Below are positions 8,730 to 16,499 of a stretch of DNA of 64,000 bases, in pieces. The notes below the pieces were generated by a model. That model searched no databases, had not been told where the DNA came from, and was given only the letters and a program-made list of their open reading frames with translations. Origin of the DNA: DOZZ01 sp963792655 (lineage in GTDB: Bacteria > Acidobacteriota > Terriglobia > Bryobacterales > Bryobacteraceae); contig CAWBWU010000001.1 of the NCBI GenBank assembly GCA_963792655.1, positions 310,001-374,000 on the forward strand, written 5' to 3'. Position numbers and translations under genes: made by a program. The first letter of the stretch is position 1. Each line of letters begins with the position of its first letter.

Positions 8730-10605
8730 CTAGTCGAGCCGTGCCGCCGCGATCTGCACGATATCCAGAAGCTTCACCGGCTTGTCTGTTACTTGTTTCA
8801 CGGCATCGCGAAACATCGTCTGGCAAAACGGACAGGCCGCGCCGATGGTGTCCGCGCCCGTCGCGACCAACTCTTCCGCGCGAGTGACATTGACACGTTT
8901 GCCTTCTTCTTCGCCGAGAAACATCTGACCCGCCGCCCGCACCGCAGCAGAAGCTGCGCTCGCGATGGCGCGGCGCTTCCACCAATTCCGCGCTTTGCGA
9001 AATCACGCTGCGCGGTTGATCGTAAGAGCCGCGATAACGGCCCAGGTAGCAAGGATCGTGATAGACCACGCGTTCAGTAGTCTTCGCTGCTGCCGGCAAC
9101 TGATCCTGAATGCGCGCGAGCAGTTCACTGTGATGTTCGATCTCGAAATGCGCGCCGAACTCCTGCCAGTCGGTGCCGATGGTGCGCACGCAATGCGGGC
9201 AGATCGACAACATCTTCTTCGGCTTTACCGCATTCAGAGTTTCGATGTTGCCTTCGGCCAGCGTCGAGAACAACAGATCATTGCCTAAGCGCCGCGCCGG
9301 ATCGCCGTTGCAGCGTTCCTTGCGCAATACGCCAAAGGTGATATTGCAATGGCGCAACACACGCACCAGAGACGTAATGATCTCGCGGCCTTGCGGATCG
9401 TACGCGCCCATGCATCCGAGCCACAGGCAATACTCCTGCGAGCCATCGTAGATGGGCAGTTCCAGGCGCTCGATAAACTTCTGCCGTTCGCCCGATTGAA
9501 AGCCGAGCGCGTTACCGTTGCGCTCCATCGTCAGGAACAGCTTCGTGCCGTACGTGTCTTCCCACTGCCCGGTGTTGACCGCGCCGCGCCGCAAGCCAAT
9601 GATCACCGGCAGATGCTGGATGCCGACGGGACACTGATACTCACACGCGCCACACGTCAGACATTGAAACGCCGCAACCTCCGAGATGTGTTTCTCGAGC
9701 AGCGGCTTCTCGGAAGCGACGCCCTCTTCTTTTAAGTACTCGCGCAAACCGAGAATTACTTCTTTCGGATTGAGTACTTTGCCGGTGTTCGTCGCCGGGC
9801 AATGCTCGCTGCATCGTCCACACTCGACGCAGGAGAAAGCTTGCAGCGAATCGATCTGCGTCACATCTTTGCCTGCAACAAGCCCGAAGTCTTCGTCGCC
9901 TTGCAACGGCGGAATCCCGGAGAACTGGGTTCGTTTGGCAAAAATGGCAGCAGGGCTAAAGATCAGGTGCAGGTGTTTTGTGTGTGGAATCAGCGGCAGA
10001 AAGATGAACAGACACAACACATGCGCCCACCAGTTCGCCTTACCCGCGATGCTGCCATCCGTCAGAAACGGCTGCGCCAGGAACGTGACCATGAGCAGAA
10101 AGATCAGCAGCGCGATGAAGCCCGACTCGTACGACACCTTGCCCAGCCAGCGCGGCTGCACGAAGAAACGCCGGATGAAGAGACCTGCGATGGAGATTGC
10201 CACGGCCACCGCGAACACCGCGACGAAGCCGAAATAGAATCGCCCGAACCAGCTTGTGCGCGAGATCAGGTGCAGTCCGTAACCTTCTGCGATGTGGTTG
10301 AGCGACACCAGGCCGAAGGCGAGAAAGCCCCAGAACACAAACGCGTGTGCGATCCCGGGCGCCGGCCGTTCTTTGATCACCTTCGCTTGCAGCAGCACTT
10401 CCCATACGAAGTCGCGAATGCGCGGGCGGAGTGGAGCAAGCGAAAAGCCCGGCTCCGGTTTAGAGTTGCGAACAATCGCGAGAGCGCGGCCGAACGTGCG
10501 CCAGAACAGCGCGACCGAGATGACAATCACTACCGAAAGAACGAGCGACTCGATCCACGTAGGCTGGCCCATGCGTTTCCACTTGAACGATAACACCGGC
10601 GCCAT
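8730..10605 (-). CDS. membrane-bound Fe-S reductase (HdrD/GlpC-like CCG protein), frame broken
   Basis: After correction 624 residues: five membrane helices resembling the nitrate-reductase gamma subunit (about 15-230), a two-cluster ferredoxin domain (CVECGRCSEHCP and CLTCGACEYQCP), then two cysteine-rich CCG domains (the second with SFCCGAGGG and CPFCQTMF). Such proteins pass electrons between quinones and soluble partners; the partner is unknown. The frame breaks inside CCGAGGG: one extra base at 8928-8931 shifts the last 66 residues. Removing it restores QMFLGEEEGKRVNVTRAEEL and the stop at 8730. A start at 10572 (MGQPTWIES) is also possible. Confidence 0.8.
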
Positions 10606-10655
10606 TTTCGGAAGGCGTGCGACAGTTCGCTAAACTTTTTCTGGAGGATTGCGGA

Positions 10656-11630
10656 TTGCGAATTGTCGTTTCCGGGGCAGCAGGATTTGTGGGCTCCCAC
10701 ATGTGTGACCGGCTGCTGGCCGAGGGCAATGACGTGGTGGCGCTTGATAATTTCTGCACCGGCTCCGCCGCCAACCTGGCGCACCTCGACGGCAACGAGC
10801 ATTTCGAATTTCTCGAACAGGACGTATCGAAAGCCTTCACCATCCGCGACAAGGTGGATCGCGTGCTGCACATGGCGTCGCCCGCGAGTCCGCGCGACTA
10901 CATGGAGTTGCCGATTGAGACGCTCGAGGTCGGCTCCGCAGGCACGCGCAACATGCTCGAACTCGCGCGCGCGAACAACGCGACATTCTTGCTGACGTCC
11001 ACGTCTGAAACGTATGGCGATCCGCACGTGCATCCGCAGGTGGAAACATATTGGGGCAACGTGAACCCGGTGGGCCCGCGCTCCTGCTACGACGAGAGCA
11101 AGCGCTTCGCGGAAGCCATGACCATGGCCTATCACCGCCGCCATGGAGTGAAGACCAACATCGCCCGCATTTTCAACACCTACGGCCCGCGCATGAAATT
11201 GAACGATGGCCGCGTGGTGCCGGCGTTTCTCGACCAAGCGTTGCGCGGCGAACCAATCTCTGTCTTTGGCGACGGCACACAGACGCGCAGCTTCTGTTAC
11301 GTAAGCGATCTGGTGGATGGCCTGTACCGCCTGATGCTCTCTGACGAACGTTACCCCGTGAACATCGGCAACCCGGTCGAAATGACAATTCGCGATTTCG
11401 CAGAAGCCATCCGCGAAATTCTGAATAGCAAGAGCGAAGTAACCTACAGCGCGCTGCCCGAAGACGACCCGAAGCAACGCCAGCCCGACATCAGCAAAGC
11501 ACGAAGACTACTAGGCTGGGAGCCACGCGTCGATCTGAAGACAGGATTGAAAGCCACCATCGATTACTTTCAGCACGCGGCCGCGGAGCCGCTGCGTGCG
11601 CCGGCCGTGCCATCGGCCCTGAGATCGTAG
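10656..11630 (+). CDS. NAD-dependent SDR, UDP-glucuronate decarboxylase-like
   Basis: The 324-residue product is an extended short-chain dehydrogenase: NAD motif GAAGFVGSHMCDRLL at the N-terminus, catalytic YDESK, and the segment NPVGPRSCYDESKRFAEAM that is typical of UDP-xylose synthases (UDP-glucuronate decarboxylases). It probably makes UDP-xylose for glycan synthesis. I take the TTG at 10656 because GGAGG (10643-10647) stands 8 bases before it; an open frame from 10617 would add an unneeded tail. A receiver-domain remnant overlaps its 3' end. Confidence 0.88.
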   Translation: MRIVVSGAAGFVGSHMCDRLLAEGNDVVALDNFCTGSAANLAHLDGNEHFEFLEQDVSKAFTIRDKVDRVLHMASPASPRDYMELPIETLEVGSAGTRNMLELARANNATFLLTSTSETYGDPHVHPQVETYWGNVNPVGPRSCYDESKRFAEAMTMAYHRRHGVKTNIARIFNTYGPRMKLNDGRVVPAFLDQALRGEPISVFGDGTQTRSFCYVSDLVDGLYRLMLSDERYPVNIGNPVEMTIRDFAEAIREILNSKSEVTYSALPEDDPKQRQPDISKARRLLGWEPRVDLKTGLKATIDYFQHAAAEPLRAPAVPSALRS

Positions 11631-11869
11631 TGCTGCTGGACATGACGATGCCTGTCATGAGCGGCGAAGACGCGCTGACGCATTTGCGGGCGACCAACCC
11701 GGAGGCGTGCGTAGTGGTGAGCAGCGGATTCAACGAGGTCGAAGCGATCCAACGCTTCACCAGCAGGCGCATCGCGGCATTTGTTCAGAAGCCGTACCCC
11801 GCGGCGACGCTCGCGCGAATCCTCAAGCAGGCACTTCTAAAATGCGAGAGCTTCGAGGGCGCGGAGTAG
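11618..11869 (+). pseudogene. receiver-domain remnant (C-terminal part only)
   Basis: From about 11618 the frame reads PEIVVLLDMTMPVMSGEDAL, then VVSSGFNEVEAIQRF and AAFVQKPYPAATLARIL: the phospho-acceptor Asp, the Ser/Thr strand and the conserved Lys-Pro of a response-regulator receiver. The first third of the domain, with its acidic pair, is missing, and the frame upstream is the end of the sugar epimerase gene. It looks like the tail of a hybrid histidine kinase left behind by a rearrangement. No good start site is visible. Confidence 0.65.
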
Positions 11870-11892
11870 CTGAAGTAGAATTGGCGAGGAAG

Positions 11893-11981
11893 GCCCGGGT
11901 GGCGAAACCGGCAGACGCAACGGACTTAAAATCCGTTTTCCGGCAACGGGAGTGCGGGTTCAAGTCCCGCCCCGGGCACCA
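11893..11981 (+). tRNA. tRNA-Leu (anticodon UAA), CCA encoded
   Basis: The acceptor arms GCCCGGG (11893-11899) and CCCGGGC (11971-11977) pair perfectly, followed by A and an encoded CCA. The anticodon loop CTTAAAA (11925-11931) gives UAA, the T-arm is GCGGGTTCAAGTCCCGC, and there is a long variable arm as expected for class II leucine tRNA. Confidence 0.97.
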
Positions 11982-12032
11982 GTGTTCGTAGCATAGGCCT
12001 CCTTCCGCGTGTTATCCTGATGGTTTCGCAAC

Positions 12033-12305
12033 ATGGCTAATCATTTTTCAGCACTCAAGCGGGTCCGGCAGGAGGAGCGGCGCACGGTTGTTAATCGCCG
12101 CACCAAGACTCGGCTTCGTCACACCATTCGCGCGATGCGCCGCGCTTTGACTTCTAAAGATAGCGATGCGGCTTCGAAGTTGTTGCCGGCTACGTTCTCG
12201 GCGATCGACCGGTCGGCAAAGGTCGGGGTTATCAAGAAGAACACTGCTGCGCGTTATAAGTCACGGCTGCACATGCGCGTCAAGGCGCTGGCTCCGAAGG
12301 CTTAA
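12033..12305 (+). CDS. rpsT: ribosomal protein S20
   Basis: A 90-residue, highly basic protein beginning MANHFSALKRVRQEERR with KTRLRHTIRAM and the C-terminal GVIKKNTAARYKSRL typical of S20, which binds 16S rRNA in the small subunit. It lies 51 bases after tRNA-Leu and converges with holA, a common neighbour of rpsT in many bacteria. Confidence 0.96.
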   Translation: MANHFSALKRVRQEERRTVVNRRTKTRLRHTIRAMRRALTSKDSDAASKLLPATFSAIDRSAKVGVIKKNTAARYKSRLHMRVKALAPKA

Positions 12306-12311
12306 GCCGCT

Positions 12312-13376
12312 TTACTCCATCAACTCCACTAAGAACGTCTCCAACACCACACGGTCGTCCGGCCGTGTGTCGCGCAGTTGTCTGTCTGCTGCGTAAATCA
12401 AACCCAAACCTCGCTTAAGCTGCTCCAGGGAGAAACGTGCAGCCGTTTGCGACACTTGTTCAGCGCGCTGAGCCCACATCGGTACGCCGGTGCGCGCGAA
12501 GTGTCCCTGCACCTGCTGCGCGGACTTCGCGCCGGCTTCTTTGGCAATCAGCGCCAACCTCATCTGTGTCGATAGAAATGAAAGCGCGAGCGGCAGGTAT
12601 TCGCCGTCGCGGCATAACGTATCGAGCGCCAGCAGCGCCGCATTGCGATCGCGTCTGCCCATTGCGCTCACCAGCGCGAAGATCGTATTCGAGCGCGCGT
12701 CGGGAATGAGCGCACCGATATCTTCCACACTGACGGCGCGCGACTCGGTTGCGAAGAGCGCGAGCTTTTCCGTTTCGGTGGCGATGCGCGACATGTCGCT
12801 GCCCAGTGCTTCCACCAACAACTCCGCTGCGCCTGGTGCGAAGCGAACGTTGAGCGTGCGGGCCAATGTCTCCAGTTCGCGGCGCGCATCGTCGCGCGAA
12901 TACGGTTCAAACTCGACAACTTCGGCGATAGGCGCGTAGAACTTCCGCACGCGCTCGGCCTTTTTCTTCTCCTCACCTTCCAACGCGAAACGCGTTGCTT
13001 CCACCAGCAGCACCACGCCGGGCGTTGGATCTTGCAGATACGCCGCGAGTTCCGGCGTAGAACCGGCGGGGCCTGCCGGGCTGTCGTCTTCTTCACTTGC
13101 CGCGGCTGACATCCGGGGCAGCGCCGACTCCGCGGAAGTGACACGGATCACGCGCTCGGTCGCAAACAGCGAGAGCGAGCGCGCATCGTCGAGCACATCG
13201 CGCCAACTGGTCTCACTCAAATCGTGGTGCGTGACGGAGTCGTCGGTGGCGGCGCCCGCATGCGCTTCGATGAGCGCATCGCGCAAGCCTTTGCGGCCGT
13301 AGCTCTCGGAGCCGAGAAAGAGCACGGCGTTCGGCACTCCGCGCTTCAGCTTGGCAAGGAACTGCGCCGGAGACAT
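12312..13376 (-). CDS. holA: DNA polymerase III delta subunit
   Basis: A 354-residue protein with the HolA layout: an N-terminal AAA+-like domain (AVLFLGSESYGRKGLRDALI), central lid and C-terminal collar helices (LALDTLCRDGEYLPLALSFL). Delta opens the beta clamp in the clamp-loader complex. It is the last gene of the leftward envelope operon; its start lies one base from the lptE stop. The pairing lptE-holA is common in Gram-negatives and supports both calls. Confidence 0.88.
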   Translation of the reverse strand: MSPAQFLAKLKRGVPNAVLFLGSESYGRKGLRDALIEAHAGAATDDSVTHHDLSETSWRDVLDDARSLSLFATERVIRVTSAESALPRMSAAASEEDDSPAGPAGSTPELAAYLQDPTPGVVLLVEATRFALEGEEKKKAERVRKFYAPIAEVVEFEPYSRDDARRELETLARTLNVRFAPGAAELLVEALGSDMSRIATETEKLALFATESRAVSVEDIGALIPDARSNTIFALVSAMGRRDRNAALLALDTLCRDGEYLPLALSFLSTQMRLALIAKEAGAKSAQQVQGHFARTGVPMWAQRAEQVSQTAARFSLEQLKRGLGLIYAADRQLRDTRPDDRVVLETFLVELME

Positions 13377-13893
13377 CTAAAAGTTTTCCAGGACGGCGCT
13401 GACAAGTCGAGCGCGCGACATCACGCGCGAGCCGATCCATCGCCACGCTGCTTTCGTCGAAATACTGTTTGGGGTCGACGCTGATCTCGTAGCGTTCGTG
13501 CCACTCGAAGTTCGGGCGTGTGAACAAGATCTTGCCCGTGGTTCGCTCGCGCAATGAGACCTGCATCTGCACGGTGGTCTGCACGCCCGAGGCACGGTTC
13601 GTGACGGGATCGAACGTGGTGACTCCGCTGAAGAAGTTGCTGACGTTCCCGGTCAGGATGGCGTCCGCAGTGGCGGGGTCGGCCGTGATGCGGTAATGCG
13701 TGCGTTCGATGAGCTCGCGCGTGACAGCTTTCGTGATAGCGTCAGCCGACTTGTATTGTGTGCTGACGTTGCCGAATGCGACCACTGCAATGGTGTGCAC
13801 GCTCGGCGGCAGCGAACTTGTCTTGCCTGCTACGTGATAACCGCATGCGCTCAGCGACACCACGCACACAGCAACCAGCGCGAAGGATTTCAA
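13377..13893 (-). CDS. lptE: LPS-assembly lipoprotein LptE, frame broken near 3' end
   Basis: Corrected length 171 residues. A lipoprotein signal (MKSFALVAVCVVSLSAC, Cys at the lipobox) leads into GYHVAGKTSSLPPSVHTIAV, the typical LptE start; LptE plugs the LptD barrel that inserts lipopolysaccharide. One extra base at 13407 shifts the last residues; without it the frame ends ARSLVSAVLENF and stops at 13377, directly before the holA start. The TTG start overlaps the stop of the preceding gene (TTGA). Confidence 0.85.
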
Positions 13894-14879
13894 AGCACTT
13901 CCCGCAAGACTTCGATGGCGTTTTGAGCTTGCAGCCGCAGGTTATCCGCCGCCATCCACAACCAGAATGCATTGGGCCGATTGCGATCCGGTGCAAGCGC
14001 GCCAACTGCCACGCCGCGCAGGCCCGCCACGCTTACGTTGCTGGGCGGCTCGGTCGAGCCGTCGCGCAAATCGAATGGCTCCTCTTTCAGCACGGCTTCG
14101 AGCTGCTCAACAGTTGGCGCGTGGCCCTCAAACTCAAGCCACACGGAGAAGCTGTGGCCATGGAAAACCGGCGCATGCAACACACGCAGAGAAGGCATCG
14201 GCGCGGGCGATGGCTGCATGTGAAGCAGTGTCGCGAGATGCCGTTCAATGCGCGCTTCAATGTCTTCGAGCCGCACGGCGGCTTCGTCACCATAGCGCGC
14301 GAGCATCGCAAAGCCGGTCTGCGTATCGAAGACACCCTTGGGCACCGGTTGGAACGAAAGCAGGGTGACGGTCTGCTTCTGAAGTTCGTCCATTCCAGCC
14401 GCGCCACGCTCGCTCGCGGGTTCGAAGACATGCACCAGCGTTTGGCGCAGCGGATATTCGGCGTGGACGCGCGTAAGGAGCAGCGCAATGGCAATCGACG
14501 CAGGATGTGCGATGACTTGCACAGCATCGTGCGGCACGCGAAAGTCGTGCGGTTCCATCAGCGGCGCGCGCAAACGGGCACGCGGATGATCTTCCGCGCC
14601 ATACGTGAGATCGACCAGCGGCGCTTTGGGGTTTATCGCCAGAGCAGCGTGCGTACTCTCAGGCGTGTCGGCGAGAACGATAACGCCGGCATTTGCCAGC
14701 GCAGCATCTTTCAATGCGAACGCCAGGCGGGGCTCATTCTTCAGGTCGGAGACGACTTTGCTCGTTTCGGCGGTAGTGACAAGCCGGACGTCATCGGCCA
14801 GACCCGTATCCTGCAGCAGTTCGCGCACTTCGCGGCCGATGAGCGTTTCGCCGCCCAGCAGCATGATGGGTTCAGACAA
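13890..14879 (-). CDS. aspartate-semialdehyde dehydrogenase-like protein without catalytic Cys
   Basis: About 329 residues from a TTG at 14879 (or 324 from ATG at 14864). It has the overall ASADH layout: an N-terminal nucleotide-binding region (MLLGGETLIGREVRELLQ) and the Asd/ArgC dimerisation region with VFHGHSFSVWLEFE. The position of the catalytic Cys (NPxCS in true enzymes) reads IAHPASIAIALLL, so Cys is replaced by Ala and dehydrogenase activity is unlikely. It sits in an operon with pssA and lptE, not with lysine genes, so it is probably a repurposed member. Confidence 0.7.
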   Translation of the reverse strand: MSEPIMLLGGETLIGREVRELLQDTGLADDVRLVTTAETSKVVSDLKNEPRLAFALKDAALANAGVIVLADTPESTHAALAINPKAPLVDLTYGAEDHPRARLRAPLMEPHDFRVPHDAVQVIAHPASIAIALLLTRVHAEYPLRQTLVHVFEPASERGAAGMDELQKQTVTLLSFQPVPKGVFDTQTGFAMLARYGDEAAVRLEDIEARIERHLATLLHMQPSPAPMPSLRVLHAPVFHGHSFSVWLEFEGHAPTVEQLEAVLKEEPFDLRDGSTEPPSNVSVAGLRGVAVGALAPDRNRPNAFWLWMAADNLRLQAQNAIEVLREVL

Positions 14880-15747
14880 TCGGATGCTCCACGGGTTTGC
14901 CGGAAAGAGGTAAGCGCCCGCGCCGGAACAAGCCGGCAAGGCGAATCGCGGGACCGCTGCAAACATACACCGCCGAGAGCGCAAGCAGCACATGCTCCGA
15001 CCAATTCCAAACTGCAAGAATCAAGATCGCGGCCGGAATAATGATCAACGGCGATCGAGGCCGCACGAATGAGTTGTCTTTAAACGCGTAATAGCGCCAG
15101 GTGCAAACCATCAGGAACGAGAGCGCGGCCAGAATCGCCAGCCAGATGACGCTCTGGGCCCAGTAGGTGACCGGATTACCGTCAGCATAAAAGACAACCG
15201 CCGCGATAAAGCCCGCAGCAGCGGGGATCGGCAGGCCGACGAAGTACTTGCGGTGCGGCCGTCCGGGATTCTTGGGTCGCGGATTCTTCTGGACGTTGAA
15301 GCGCGCCAGTCGCGCGGCGCCGCAAATCAGGAACAGGAACGCAAGGAACGTGCCGATACGATGCCACTGATCCACGAAGCTGGGGCCTGCGCCCCAATCG
15401 GTTGCCCGCACCCCCCACGTAAAGGCGAGAATGGCAGGCGCCAGGCCGAAGCTGACGACGTCGGCGAGGGAGTCCATTTCGCGTCCGAAGTCGCTGGTGG
15501 TGTTTGTCATGCGCGCGATGCGTCCATCCACTCCATCGAGCGCGATGGCTGCACCGATGCACTTCGCGGCAACCACAAAATGGCCATTCGCAGTAGGCGA
15601 ATTTTGCGCCATCTCGAGTGTTGCCTGGATGCAGCGCAGAATGGCGAGATAGCCGAGGAAAACGTTGCCCGCAGTGAACAGGGTTGGCAGCGCATACGCC
15701 GCGCGAGGCGGCCGGCGATGAGTTGCTTCGGGGCTCAGGTCGGACAC
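14872..15747 (-). CDS. pssA: CDP-diacylglycerol--serine O-phosphatidyltransferase
   Basis: A 291-residue membrane protein with the CDP-alcohol phosphatidyltransferase signature: DGVDGRIARMTN continues to FGREMDSLAD, giving DGx2ARx8Gx3Dx3D. It makes phosphatidylserine at the inner membrane, the substrate of the Psd enzyme encoded just upstream; the two genes overlap by 13 bases. Helices span about residues 18-40 and several from 130 onward. Confidence 0.92.
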   Translation of the reverse strand: MSDLSPEATHRRPPRAAYALPTLFTAGNVFLGYLAILRCIQATLEMAQNSPTANGHFVVAAKCIGAAIALDGVDGRIARMTNTTSDFGREMDSLADVVSFGLAPAILAFTWGVRATDWGAGPSFVDQWHRIGTFLAFLFLICGAARLARFNVQKNPRPKNPGRPHRKYFVGLPIPAAAGFIAAVVFYADGNPVTYWAQSVIWLAILAALSFLMVCTWRYYAFKDNSFVRPRSPLIIIPAAILILAVWNWSEHVLLALSAVYVCSGPAIRLAGLFRRGRLPLSGKPVEHPIV

Positions 15748-16397
15748 AGAACGCCGTCCTCTACCTTGAGCGCCATTGCGTCGACGGGTTCGGGAACGCC
15801 CTTACGCCGGGCGAGAATGCTGGAGCCAGCGGACACGCGCACGCCGGGGGAGACGGCCACAATCCATTCGGGTCCGACGATGACGTCCACGCGCGAGCCG
15901 AACTTGATCAGGCCGATGCGCTGCCCGGCGCTGACGTAATCGCCCGGCTTAGTGGTGCAGACGATGCGGCGCGCGATCAGTCCGGCAATCTGGCGAAAGA
16001 CCACGCGTGTGCCGTCGCCCTGAATGGTGATGCTGTTCTGTTCATTTTGGGCGCTGGCTTCGCCGCGGCTGGCGACCAGGAACAGGCCTTTCGAGTAGGT
16101 GACGTCGACAACGGTCCCCGAGATGGGAGCGCGGTTCACGTGCACGTCGAAGATGTTCAGGAAGATGCTGATCTGATGATGACCATCGGGCTGCGGAAGC
16201 ACCGCAACCACTTTGCCGTCCGCCGGCGAGATGGCGACAGCGCCCACTGGTATCGGCCGTTCCGGATCGCGGAAGAAGTAGGCGCAAAACAATCCGACCA
16301 AATAGAGCGGGAGCGCGAGCCACGGGCCCGCGAGAAAAGTAACCGCTAAACCCGCGAGGAAAAAGGCCAGCGCGTAATAGATTCCGTCACGAACCAT
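15735..16397 (-). CDS. psd: phosphatidylserine decarboxylase proenzyme, short type
   Basis: The 220-residue length and two N-terminal helices (about 8-40) fit the short Psd class. The segment GLIKFGSRVDVIVGP contains the Gly-Ser self-cleavage site whose Ser becomes the pyruvoyl group. Earlier conserved parts are SPADGKVVAV and the His in NIFDVHVNRAPISG. It converts phosphatidylserine to phosphatidylethanolamine. It heads the leftward operon psd-pssA-asd-like-lptE-holA. Confidence 0.93.
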   Translation of the reverse strand: MVRDGIYYALAFFLAGLAVTFLAGPWLALPLYLVGLFCAYFFRDPERPIPVGAVAISPADGKVVAVLPQPDGHHQISIFLNIFDVHVNRAPISGTVVDVTYSKGLFLVASRGEASAQNEQNSITIQGDGTRVVFRQIAGLIARRIVCTTKPGDYVSAGQRIGLIKFGSRVDVIVGPEWIVAVSPGVRVSAGSSILARRKGVPEPVDAMALKVEDGVLCPT

Positions 16398-16499
16398 AAG
16401 TTAGCTTGCCTTGCCGGGTATGTTCACCGGCACCGGGCCGCCAGGCGCTACCGAGTAGGCCGGGACACCGGTTCGGGTTAACCACACGATTCAATCCTA

